From assembly GCA_013329105.1 (NCBI GenBank), contig DUKW01000078.1, positions 1 to 5,049 on the forward strand: 5,049 bases of DNA. The letters are read 5' to 3'. Under the pieces are notes generated by a model that did no database searches, had not been told where the DNA came from, and worked only from the letters and a program-made list of their open reading frames with translations. Made by a program: the position numbers and the translations under genes. The stretch comes from Candidatus Methanomethylophilaceae archaeon. GTDB taxonomy: Archaea > Thermoplasmatota > Thermoplasmata > Methanomassiliicoccales > Methanomethylophilaceae. Positions 1 through 5,049 of this stretch are shown one piece after another; the stretch's first letter is position 1, and each line of letters opens with the position of its first letter.

Positions 1-84
1 CGGAAAGATCCTACGGACTGCCTCTGACACCTTCTCCCCACTCTCGCTGGGGTAGACTGGGCACCTCACCGTCACCTTAGGCAT
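1..84 (-). CDS. UPF0201 family RNA-binding-domain protein, N-terminal fragment
   Basis: Reading leftwards from an ATG at 84, 28 codons stay open to the window edge and begin MPKVTVRCPVYPSESGEKV, ending VRRIFP. A beta strand of alternating charged and hydrophobic residues, then a P-V-Y-P-[ST]-E turn, then an 'EKV..AV..IFP' helix is the characteristic opening of archaeal UPF0201 (COG1325) proteins. These are small single-domain proteins of roughly 130-150 residues described as RNA-binding-domain or exosome-subunit-like, with no firmly established biochemical role. The ATG has no Shine-Dalgarno sequence before it but lies about 26 bases from a TATA-like element, which fits a leaderless mRNA. The gene diverges from the PolD small subunit and shares its promoter region. 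The rest is off the window, so family assignment rests on these residues only. Confidence 0.72.
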   Translation of the reverse strand, partial: MPKVTVRCPVYPSESGEKVSEAVRRIFP

Positions 85-106
85 ATCTTTGGTGATAGAA
101 AAGAAA

Positions 107-115
107 CTATTTAAC
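107..115. promoter_or_regulatory. Shared, near-symmetric TATA-like box of a divergent promoter
   Basis: The element reads ctatttaac on the + strand and gttaaatag on the - strand, so it resembles an archaeal TATA box in both directions. Its centre (about 110.5) is 27 bases before the GTG of DP1 at 138 and 26 bases before the ATG of the UPF0201 gene at 84. Archaeal TATA boxes typically sit 25-28 bases before transcription starts, so both genes would be leaderless. Purine-rich aagaaa at 101-106 could act as a BRE for the + direction. Neither start has a Shine-Dalgarno sequence. Confidence 0.6.
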
Positions 116-137
116 GAATCAGCTGTACTCCCGTGAT

Positions 138-1577
138 GTGCGAACAGAGATCATTAGAGAGGCCGCAGAGCACGGCGTTTTATTGGCCCCTGAGCTCACA
201 GAGCTTTGCCTCTCTCAGGACGACCCGTTAGGTTTTGTAAAAAACCTCCTTTACTCTGTGCCTGATAAGTTCTACATAAGCTTAAATGACATTCCTCAGA
301 GGGATTTTGGAGATGTTCTTCCTCAATCAAGCCCCATGAATGACCTTCCCCACGCGGCACCGGTACGACAGCGCAGGGGAGAGATAAGCATAGTCCCGGG
401 CACTGACATCACTGGTGAGTCCACTTGTGAAGGGAAGATAGCTGACTTCCAGAGATATTTCCAGAGCCGCTACCGCTCCCTACGCAAGATATTGGAGAGA
501 AGAAGAGAGCTGGCAGGGGCACTGCCCATCGAAAGGGCTATGCATATGGACCGTGAGGTGATCGTAATTGGCATGGTGGCCGATGTCAGCAACACGAAGA
601 ACGGACACTGCATGATTATCCTGGAAGACGAGAGCGGCGAATGCAAAGTCTTCATTAGCAAGGACTCCCCCCTCATAACTCAGGCTGTAGTGCTGGATGA
701 AGTGATTGGAGTGGTGGGAAAGCCTACACAGAGGAAAGAAATGCTCATCCCCCAAAGGATTGTCTATCCAGACATTCCCATGGAGAACAGAATGAAACCG
801 AGCGATTCCTGCTCGCAGATCGGATTCCTCAGCGACATCCATGTGGGCAGCTCTACTTTCCTTCAGGACCACTGGGACAGGATGATCGGATGGTTGAAGA
901 CAGAATCTGAGAAACTGGATCTCAACTACCTGGTGCTGCCGGGGGATGTGGTGGACGGCATAGGCATATATCCCGGTCAGTTTGATGAGCTCACCATCGA
1001 CAACATCTACAGGCAATACGAAAGACTCTCAGAGCTTCTCAAGGAAATACCTGACCATATCACAATTGTGCTCCAGCCTGGCAACCACGATGCGGTCCGC
1101 CCGGCGGAGCCTCAGCCGGCTCTGCCGGAGATCTTCAGCAAAGATTTCGACTCTAACATAATACTCGCCGGCAATCCCGTCTATCTGAAGGTGGAGGATA
1201 GGACAATACTGAGCTACCACGGCCGGAGCATAGACGATTGGGTCTCATCGGTGCAGAGCCTCAGTTACGATCAGCCGCTTGATGTGATGGTAGAAATGCT
1301 CAAGAGAAGGCATCTAGCCCCCATATACGGAAAGAAGACGCCTCTTTCGCCTGAGAAGAAGGATTACCTCGTCATAGACCCCGTGCCTGATATATTTGTG
1401 ACCGGCCACGTCCACGGCGTCGGTCATTCTGAGTACAAAGGGGTGAAGATAATAAACGCCTCCACATGGCAGTCTCAGACCGAGTTCCAAAGAATGCACA
1501 ACTTCAACCCCCAACCGGCAATCATGCCCATGGTCCATCTCGGCACCGGCAAGGTAACGATGATGGACTTTAACTGA
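138..1577 (+). CDS. polB: DNA polymerase D (PolD) small subunit DP1, 3'-5' exonuclease
   Basis: This is the small subunit of the heterodimeric archaeal replicative polymerase PolD; it partners DP2 and carries the proofreading 3'-5' exonuclease. The 479 residues show a helical N-terminal domain (about 1-50), a variable linker (50-100), an OB-fold region (about 138-210), and a calcineurin-like phosphoesterase domain (about 225-479). All metal-binding motifs of that domain are intact: D233-x-H235, G269-D270-xx-D273, G315-N-H-D318, H361 and G423-H-x-H426. The family-typical GIYPGQ (276-281) and STWQSQTEFQ (442-451) segments are also present, so the exonuclease should be active. The start is GTG at 138: an in-frame stop lies at 96-98 and no ATG or TTG is in frame between. 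There is no Shine-Dalgarno, and the TATA-like box 27 bases upstream points to a leaderless mRNA. Length is at the short end for euryarchaeal DP1. The 3' end overlaps the convergent Mut7-C gene by 8 bases. DP2 is not in this window. Confidence 0.95.
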   Translation: MRTEIIREAAEHGVLLAPELTELCLSQDDPLGFVKNLLYSVPDKFYISLNDIPQRDFGDVLPQSSPMNDLPHAAPVRQRRGEISIVPGTDITGESTCEGKIADFQRYFQSRYRSLRKILERRRELAGALPIERAMHMDREVIVIGMVADVSNTKNGHCMIILEDESGECKVFISKDSPLITQAVVLDEVIGVVGKPTQRKEMLIPQRIVYPDIPMENRMKPSDSCSQIGFLSDIHVGSSTFLQDHWDRMIGWLKTESEKLDLNYLVLPGDVVDGIGIYPGQFDELTIDNIYRQYERLSELLKEIPDHITIVLQPGNHDAVRPAEPQPALPEIFSKDFDSNIILAGNPVYLKVEDRTILSYHGRSIDDWVSSVQSLSYDQPLDVMVEMLKRRHLAPIYGKKTPLSPEKKDYLVIDPVPDIFVTGHVHGVGHSEYKGVKIINASTWQSQTEFQRMHNFNPQPAIMPMVHLGTGKVTMMDFN

Positions 1578-2028
1578 AGCGTCCGTTCTCCTGAACGGAT
1601 TCCAAACCGTCCCGTATCCGCTCCCAATGGCTGCCCTTCCAATAGATCTTTCCGCATTCGCGGCAGCGATAGAAATGATCATGGCTAAGGTAAGTATACT
1701 TCGGCACCCTGCCGGCTACTTCTTCTCTCTCTACTATGTCCAGCTCGCCGTTGCATAATGTACAGCGACCCTTCTCACGATCAACACGGAGGCCCAACTC
1801 CTCTATGACCTTGGCAAGCTGCCTGTCAAGGTCGTTCTCGTCTATGTACATCGAATAAGGATAGCGGCGATGGAGTTCCTTGTCCCTGGTGAGTAGAAAA
1901 CGACCTTCCTCTCTGGCAACGCGGATTATTTCATCATCGTCCACATCGCGCAGATAGAGTGTGTCCTCACCGATCATCCTCAACCATCGTGCGAGGGAGC
2001 CGAACATCTCATCGCAGATGAAGCGCAT
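1570..2028 (-). CDS. Mut7-C RNase-domain (PIN-like) protein with C-terminal zinc ribbon
   Basis: The 152-residue protein matches the Mut7-C family (COG1656/DUF82): a PIN-like nuclease fold followed by a four-cysteine zinc ribbon. The N-terminal half shows F-I-C-D6-E, then LARWLRMIGEDT (12-23), acidic D30-D32 and the hallmark LLTRDKEL (45-52) with D49; these acidic residues are the expected metal ligands. The C-terminal half has C89-x2-C92-N and C122-x2-C125, then the very typical IYWKGSHWERI (128-138). Length is normal and nothing appears missing. Archaeal members are presumed RNases, but their substrates are unknown. The start is ATG at 2028. GGAGG at 2039-2043 would be a Shine-Dalgarno with a somewhat long 10-base spacing, while an AT-rich box at 2046-2056 would favour a leaderless transcript. 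Its stop codon lies inside the end of the DP1 gene. Confidence 0.9.
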   Translation of the reverse strand: MRFICDEMFGSLARWLRMIGEDTLYLRDVDDDEIIRVAREEGRFLLTRDKELHRRYPYSMYIDENDLDRQLAKVIEELGLRVDREKGRCTLCNGELDIVEREEVAGRVPKYTYLSHDHFYRCRECGKIYWKGSHWERIRDGLESVQENGRFS

Positions 2029-2045
2029 GGTGTCAAATCCTCCAC

Positions 2046-2056
2046 AAAATAAATAA
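2046..2056 (-). promoter_or_regulatory. TATA-like box of the Mut7-C gene
   Basis: On the - strand this reads ttatttatttt, the most AT-rich stretch before the gene. Its centre is 23-25 bases before the ATG at 2028, so transcription would start at or next to the start codon. It competes with the box at 2103-2110, from which a transcript would include the GGAGG at 2039-2043. The sequence alone does not decide between them. Confidence 0.4.
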
Positions 2057-2102
2057 CGTTCACCCTTCCATCGATTCCTCCCCTTAGAGGTCTGAGAATC
2101 CT

Positions 2103-2110
2103 CTTAAATA
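2103..2110. promoter_or_regulatory. TATA-like box CTTAAATA, possibly bidirectional
   Basis: CTTAAATA on the + strand is close to the archaeal consensus and is TATTTAAG on the other strand. In the + direction it predicts a start near 2133, ahead of a small open frame (GTG 2141 or ATG 2189). In the - direction it predicts a start near 2081, giving the Mut7-C gene a leader of about 50 bases that contains its GGAGG site. Confidence 0.4.
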
Positions 2111-2188
2111 TTCCTTCGTTCTGCTTAGAGAGGCGCCATCGTGCTGGCTCTTTCCGCCGTATTAAGCATACTTGACAGCTGCATTATT

Positions 2189-2293
2189 ATGGGACAAGAC
2201 CAAAATCTAAAAGGAGGAGGCCTGCCCAAGGCATTAACCGCAGCGGATCTAAGGAAGATGCTCGCCTGCGCTGCCGGTACCGACAAAAGTTAA
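2189..2293 (+). CDS. Possible small protein, 34 residues (50 with an upstream GTG start)
   Basis: An open frame from ATG 2189 to TAA 2291-2293 encodes a protein starting MGQDQNLKGGGLPKALTAAD, followed by LRKMLACAAGTDKS. The composition looks protein-like: a Gly-rich turn, then an amphipathic helix (LTAADLRKMLACAA) and a polar end. It matches no family known to me. TATTAAGC at 2160-2167 lies 25-26 bases before this ATG, which would allow a leaderless mRNA as for other genes here. The frame is also open further up; a GTG at 2141 would add 16 mostly hydrophobic residues and lies 34 bases after the better TATA-like box at 2103-2110. No Shine-Dalgarno precedes either start, and the only GGAGGAGG (2213-2220) lies inside the frame as Gly codons. 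It faces the fic gene end-on. A chance open frame of this length is quite possible. Confidence 0.33.
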   Translation: MGQDQNLKGGGLPKALTAADLRKMLACAAGTDKS

Positions 2294-2300
2294 GGATCTT

Positions 2301-2319
2301 TGGCAACGATAGGATGCCA
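2301..2319. other. Small stem-loop between convergent reading frames
   Basis: TGGCA (2301-2305) and TGCCA (2315-2319) form a perfect 5-base-pair stem with a 9-base loop. It sits between the TAA at 2291-2293 and the fic stop at 2340-2342, where a terminator for either strand would be expected. No strong T-run follows on either side, so terminator function is doubtful. Confidence 0.2.
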
Positions 2320-2339
2320 TAGTGTTTAACCGGATGAAC

Positions 2340-3374
2340 TCAGCTGAAGTCTTCGAGGCTCCGCTGCGGCTCGTTGCCTCCTTTAGACAGCAACTCAGCG
2401 AGACTTTTCTTCATCTCTTCCAAACGCGCCTGCACCGCAATATCTTTCATTCCCTCCATAAAGCCGGACATATCTCCTCGATCGGCCTTCCTCAGGGCGT
2501 TTGTGTAGTCCGTTCTCTGATCGGCGTTGATCACCGATCTGGGGAAACGTTCAGCAATACACATCTGCTGCATGATCTCCCGCGCCACTAAGCCGTTGCC
2601 GTCGGTGAAGGGTGCGATGCGCAGGAAGCTGTGGTGGAAAAGACATGCGAGCTCGAAGGGGTGCCACTCTTCCTTCAGGCCACTGTAGTACCCGTCGATG
2701 GCCTTCTGCAGGTCGCTCTCGATGTCACGATAGCTGCTCACCCTGTATTCTTTGCCGACTATCATCTCTGAATCTGTACGACGGAACTTACCTGGTGATT
2801 CCATCCCTGCTCCGCGGAAAAGCAGTGAATGAATGCGACGAACGTTCTCTACCGAAAAAACTCCCCTCTCTTTGCGGCGAAAGTCATCCATACGACGTAA
2901 ATTATTGATGATCGTCGCTACGTTGTAAGGCATGCCGCCACGCTCGTTGTATCGTAAAAGCCTCTCCACTTCTCCGAGATCCGCTTCTATACCATCGATG
3001 CTCAACGAACCGTGGATGTAATGGGCCTCGAGGTTTATCCGGAAGAGCCGTTTCTCCTCCTTCGTCATATACTTAAGAAGCGTTTCTTCAGTGAACCTCA
3101 TTTCCTCTAGTTCTCTGAGTTGTTCCCTGTCCAGGTGTCTGGGCCTGTAATCATTGATACTGAGGTCGGCTTTCTTAGCAATGGCCCGGGTCTCCAGATC
3201 ATAAGCATATTCTAATCGGGCTGCGCCAAGGACCTGGTTGCTCGGTTTCTTCATACCTAGATATTTTTTGACCTTACCCTTTCGGCGCCCTACCCTGACG
3301 TCCTTGGCCAAGTAATACTTGAATTTACCGGAAGGCGTCCTTTGGATTTCCAGACGATAGCGGGGGCGGACCAC
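2340..3374 (-). CDS. Fic-domain protein with degenerate catalytic motif
   Basis: This 344-residue protein has the layout of archaeal Fic proteins. The N-terminal part (about 5-40) is a basic strand-rich segment ending KVKKYLG, of the kind often seen before Fic domains. A linker helix follows, then an inhibitory-helix-like motif S123-LSI-D127-G, and the Fic core (about 170-300). The signature region is FHHSFLRIAPFTDGNGLVAR (246-265). In active Fic enzymes, which move AMP from ATP onto target hydroxyls, this reads HPFxDGNGRxxR. Here the catalytic His is Ala254 (codon gca) and the first Arg is Leu262; P255, F256, D258, G259, N260, G261 and R265 remain. The inhibitory Glu is Asp127. Adenylylation by the usual mechanism is therefore unlikely. 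The reading frame is intact and full length, so this is not a decayed gene by frame. The start is GTG at 3374, since two in-frame TAA codons lie 15-20 bases upstream. No antitoxin gene adjoins it. The target is unknown. Confidence 0.88.
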   Translation of the reverse strand: MVRPRYRLEIQRTPSGKFKYYLAKDVRVGRRKGKVKKYLGMKKPSNQVLGAARLEYAYDLETRAIAKKADLSINDYRPRHLDREQLRELEEMRFTEETLLKYMTKEEKRLFRINLEAHYIHGSLSIDGIEADLGEVERLLRYNERGGMPYNVATIINNLRRMDDFRRKERGVFSVENVRRIHSLLFRGAGMESPGKFRRTDSEMIVGKEYRVSSYRDIESDLQKAIDGYYSGLKEEWHPFELACLFHHSFLRIAPFTDGNGLVAREIMQQMCIAERFPRSVINADQRTDYTNALRKADRGDMSGFMEGMKDIAVQARLEEMKKSLAELLSKGGNEPQRSLEDFS

Positions 3375-3397
3375 GAATCTATGATGTATTTATTACA

Positions 3398-3407
3398 CTA
3401 TAATAAT
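3398..3407 (-). promoter_or_regulatory. TATA-like box of the fic gene
   Basis: On the - strand this reads attattatag, centred about 28 bases before the GTG start of fic at 3374. The spacing again suggests a leaderless or nearly leaderless transcript, and no Shine-Dalgarno is present before the GTG. A further AT-rich stretch nearer the gene (3386-3394) is too close to position a start upstream of the GTG. Confidence 0.4.
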
Positions 3408-3417
3408 TTCATAATGG

Positions 3418-3499
3418 TTCCAATCAAAATGGAGCGCACTATACCCCTTATGTTAGCTCCTATCAAAATCTGATAAAAACATCCACTCTCTATCAACCG
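3418..3499 (-). repeat. Three short TTGATAG-like repeats upstream of fic
   Basis: On the - strand, attttgattggaac (ending near 3417) and attttgataggagc (3469-3456) are imperfect copies 39 bases apart, and ttgatagagag (3496-3486) is a third, shorter match 30 bases further up. The core is TTGAT(A/T)G. The array lies 45-125 bases before the fic start, so it could bind a regulator, but three 7-base matches in AT-rich DNA may also be chance. Confidence 0.3.
3461..3475. promoter_or_regulatory. Palindrome TATCA-N5-TGATA, operator candidate
   Basis: The 15-base sequence TATCAaaatcTGATA is a perfect inverted repeat with 5-base arms and a 5-base spacer, the geometry of a small dimeric regulator site. 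It overlaps the middle TTGATAG-like repeat and lies about 87 bases before the fic GTG. The regulator is unknown. Confidence 0.25.
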
Positions 3500-3746
3500 A
3501 CAGATTGTTTAAAGACTGGCTGCTAACGGCTGGATTTAAAAGTACTACGTAACGCTATCACTGTTTGACTGATCTTAGTAAAGGCATCGAGCAAAGCCTC
3601 TATGTTTCACTCCTGAGCGATGCGTGTGCTCATCCTTTCTGGGAGCAAATGAACACTTCTTGACAGGGGCAATCCCTGACGGCAAAGATACGATCACCGA
3701 CAGGCCCCCTTATAAAATGCCTAATCCTCTGCGACAGCTGCACTGG

Positions 3747-3773
3747 AAAAACAAATATCTTTGATTTGAAAAA
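3747..3773 (-). terminator. T-rich terminator candidate of the ATP synthase operon
   Basis: On the - strand, 20 bases after the stop of the last operon gene, two TTTTT runs (3773-3769 and 3751-3747) lie in a very T-rich stretch. The segment between contains CAAAT/ATTTG half-sites that could form a weak stem. U-rich tracts without strong hairpins are the usual archaeal transcription terminators. Confidence 0.5.
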
Positions 3774-3792
3774 CAATATACTGGAAAGGGTT

Positions 3793-3927
3793 TTATGCTA
3801 GGAGGAGCCAAGCGATTATGAGGAAACCGAGGACCAGCATGAATAGAGACACCGTCCATATGAAGGTGAACAGCCGGGCCCTCTTCTTAGGATTTTCCCA
3901 AATCTTTCTCATCCGCTCTTCGATCAT
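3793..3927 (-). CDS. Small single-pass membrane protein coupled to atpD
   Basis: A 44-residue frame starts at an ATG overlapping the atpD stop codon (ATGA, 3924-3927) and ends at TAA 3793-3795. The first half is charged and basic (MIEERMRKIWENPKKRAR), and residues about 19-44 form one continuous hydrophobic helix with Trp and Phe at its edges, ending WLLLA. The basic N-terminus predicts the N-terminus in the cytoplasm. The 4-base overlap means translation is probably coupled to atpD and expression follows the ATP synthase operon. In Methanosarcina the A-ATPase cluster also ends with a small hydrophobic gene (ahaG) after the D-subunit gene; position suggests a counterpart, but I cannot show homology. 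A role in assembly or stability of the membrane sector is inference. The start, overlap, hydrophobicity and immediate terminator together make it a credible gene. Confidence 0.75.
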   Translation of the reverse strand: MIEERMRKIWENPKKRARLFTFIWTVSLFMLVLGFLIIAWLLLA

Positions 3928-4565
3928 CCTTCAGCTCCGGCCTCAGCCTTCTTCTTAAGATGCTTGAGACGAGTAATCTCCTCTCTTTCCATCTCATCCA
4001 GGCGGAACTCGATGAAGGCTTCCGCTTCCTTCATCTCCGGGATCACCTTGAACTCTAGCGCATTGACGCGGCGTTTGGTCTTCTCGATCTCGTCAAGAAG
4101 CTTCTTCATGGTTGTCTCCACCTCTGCCGCCTCGACCATAGTCTCCAGGAGCTTTTCGAAAGCCCTTGCCGCATCCTCGATGTACATCGAGGTGGATATC
4201 ACGCCGTAACCGCGCTCCACCAGCGGCGTGTGTACTGCCTCTGCCTCTATTTTTGGAACGATCAGACCCATGATACTCTTGTTGCGGATTTTCACCTGAG
4301 GATCCGATTTCAGCGCATAGGCTGCGGACTTGACTGCGAGTGCTCCATCCACTGCGAGGGCGATGTCGATCTTGGTGATGGCGTCCTCGTAGTCCTTCAC
4401 AACACGATCACGCATTTCCCTAGCCTGTTCCATAATCTCGAAGAACTCGATGATGAGACCGTCCCTCTTCATCTTCAGGATCTTGTATCCACTCTCAGAC
4501 AGCTTGATCCTCTTCTTTACCTCCAGTAAGACGGAGCGGGTGGGAGTGATCTCTTGTGATGGCAT
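3924..4565 (-). CDS. atpD: A-type ATP synthase subunit D (central stalk)
   Basis: Subunit D is the long coiled-coil central stalk that turns inside the A3B3 head and links it to the membrane rotor. The 213 residues are the normal length. Diagnostic segments are PTRSVLLEVKKRIKLSESGY (8-27), LKMKRDGL (30-37), a middle segment around MGLIVP (99-104), and the C-terminal TKRRVNALEFKVIP (163-176) followed by a long charged helix (about 178-206, DEMEREEITRLKHLKKK). Both terminal parts are heptad-like, as expected for the antiparallel coiled coil, and the last residues (AEAGAEG) are a loose tail. The start is ATG at 4565, 4 bases after the atpB stop, with only a weak purine-rich site before it, so translation is probably coupled. 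Its stop overlaps the start of the small membrane protein. B then D is the standard euryarchaeal order. Confidence 0.96.
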   Translation of the reverse strand: MPSQEITPTRSVLLEVKKRIKLSESGYKILKMKRDGLIIEFFEIMEQAREMRDRVVKDYEDAITKIDIALAVDGALAVKSAAYALKSDPQVKIRNKSIMGLIVPKIEAEAVHTPLVERGYGVISTSMYIEDAARAFEKLLETMVEAAEVETTMKKLLDEIEKTKRRVNALEFKVIPEMKEAEAFIEFRLDEMEREEITRLKHLKKKAEAGAEG

Positions 4566-4569
4566 CGGC

Positions 4570-5049
4570 TCATCCCTTCTTAGGCAGATACTTCTCTATG
4601 TACTTGCGGTCTATTCTCGTCAGCTGATCGACGGGCAGATCGGCGAGTATCTCCCAGCATATGTCAAGGGTTTGTATGATGTCGCGGTCCTCGTCGTGCG
4701 CCTGGCGCACGATACGGTCCTCAAAGACGTCGGCAAACTCCAAGAACTTGCGGTCTCTCTCCGAAAGGGACTCCTTGCCTACAATGGCCACCAGACCGCG
4801 CAGGTCTTTACCCTCGGCGTAGGCGGCATAGCACTGGTCGGAGACCGCTTTATGGTCTTCGCGTGTCTTGCCCTTACCGATACCGGAGTTCATCAGCCTG
4901 CTGAGCGAGGAAGAAACGTTCACAGGCGGATATATACCAGAGCGATGAAGCTCCCTGGACATCACAATCTGCCCTTCCGTTATATAACCCGAAAGATCGG
5001 GTATGGGATGAGTTATGTCATCGCCTGGCATAGAGAGAATGGGAATCTG
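4570..5049 (-). CDS. atpB: A-type ATP synthase subunit B, C-terminal 159 residues
   Basis: The frame enters from the right edge and is open throughout, beginning [20 protein letters not shown] and continuing GYITEGQI, which is diagnostic of the non-catalytic B subunit of A/V-type ATPases. An internal Met at 5029-5031 is not the start, because the conserved sequence continues upstream of it to the edge. Further markers are [26 protein letters not shown], the [16 protein letters not shown] helix and the C-terminal bundle ending [12 protein letters not shown]. The fragment is about a third of the usual 460 or so residues. The B subunit alternates with catalytic A in the A3B3 head and binds nucleotide without hydrolysing it. 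Two small deviations from common sequences are visible: S-S-S-L-S-R-L where vlpSLSRL is usual, and RQAHDEDRD where a QG..ENR-type segment is usual. Neither looks damaging. Confidence 0.96.
   Translation of the reverse strand, partial: QIPILSMPGDDITHPIPDLSGYITEGQIVMSRELHRSGIYPPVNVSSSLSRLMNSGIGKGKTREDHKAVSDQCYAAYAEGKDLRGLVAIVGKESLSERDRKFLEFADVFEDRIVRQAHDEDRDIIQTLDICWEILADLPVDQLTRIDRKYIEKYLPKKG

Larger units (their letters stand above)
3375..3792. other. 418-base intergenic region without a convincing gene
   Basis: All six frames hold only short open stretches; none has both a plausible start and a family-like sequence. The longest suggestive one is on the - strand, an open stretch ending at a TAG (3523-3525) that reads EALLDAFTKISQTVIALRST; it has no start codon and could be chance or a gene remnant. 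TATA-like sequences occur at 3534-3541 (- strand ttttaaat) and 3710-3718 (ttataaaat). Small hairpins occur at 3614-3632 (TGAGC/GCTCA) and 3664-3678 (CAGGG/CCCTG). I recognise no tRNA, CRISPR array or known ncRNA. The left part is the upstream region of fic and the right part is the end of the ATP synthase operon. Confidence 0.6.

Noticed and set aside
480..1016. 178-residue open frame on the - strand inside DP1
   Set aside because: It lies wholly opposite the well-supported DP1 exonuclease gene and its translation is low-complexity with many His residues and no recognisable domain; it is the antisense shadow of DP1 codons.
1314..1682. 122-residue open frame on the - strand across the DP1 and Mut7-C ends
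   Set aside because: It overlaps conserved parts of both real genes in other frames and shows no family features.
2322..2591. 89-residue + strand frame over the end of fic
   Set aside because: Most of it is antisense to the fic C-terminus and it has no recognisable domain. I considered it as an antitoxin partner but nothing in it supports that.
2612..2908. 98-residue open frame on the + strand inside fic
   Set aside because: It is antisense to the conserved Fic core; the Cys- and Arg-rich translation is typical of a shadow frame.
3411..3430. Possible tRNA T-arm (ggttccaatc)
   Set aside because: The loop lacks the required purine after TTC, and no acceptor, D-arm or anticodon stem can be built around it.
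3418..3499. Degenerate CRISPR remnant
   Set aside because: The repeated unit is only about 7-14 bases, imperfect and unevenly spaced, and no cas gene is present.
3664..3678. CAGGG/CCCTG hairpin as terminator or ncRNA
   Set aside because: A single 5-base-pair stem without a T-run or conserved box motifs is not enough to call an RNA or a terminator.
4230..4529. 99-residue + strand frame inside atpD
   Set aside because: It is antisense to atpD; its His- and Leu-rich composition reflects the reverse complement of the coiled-coil codons.

Overview
The window looks like part of a euryarchaeal chromosome. It carries the small subunit of the archaeal replicative polymerase PolD, A-type ATP synthase genes, and a UPF0201 RNA-binding-domain gene. 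Its TATA-type promoters sit about 26-28 bases ahead of start codons, which suggests leaderless transcripts. PolD plus this A-ATPase layout excludes bacteria. The style of the proteins and the moderate GC content would fit a Thermoplasmata or Methanomassiliicoccales-like lineage, but that placement is inference and no marker here proves it.

Layout from left to right. Positions 1-84 (-) hold the first 28 codons of a UPF0201 gene, cut by the window edge. It diverges from the PolD small-subunit gene (DP1, 138-1577, +). One TATA-like element lies midway between the two start codons. DP1 runs tail-to-tail into a Mut7-C RNase-domain/zinc-ribbon gene (1570-2028, -), and the two coding ends overlap by 8 bases. 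A 311-base gap (2029-2339) follows. It contains promoter-like elements facing both ways and a possible small protein gene on the + strand (2189-2293, perhaps starting at 2141). Next is a Fic-domain gene (2340-3374, -) whose catalytic motif is degenerate. A second gap (3375-3792) has no convincing gene, but it has TATA-like sites, short repeats and a small palindrome ahead of fic, and a T-rich terminator candidate behind the ATP synthase genes.

From 3793 to the right edge lies the 3' end of an A-type ATP synthase operon on the - strand: the last 159 codons of atpB, then atpD 4 bases later, then an unlisted 44-residue single-pass membrane protein whose ATG overlaps the atpD stop codon (ATGA).

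Functionally, the left half is replication and RNA-metabolism housekeeping and the right end is energy metabolism. The Fic gene between them is the accessory-looking element. The items most worth a second look are the Fic pseudoenzyme (catalytic His replaced by Ala), the small membrane protein coupled to atpD, the symmetric shared promoter, and the possible small protein gene near 2189.
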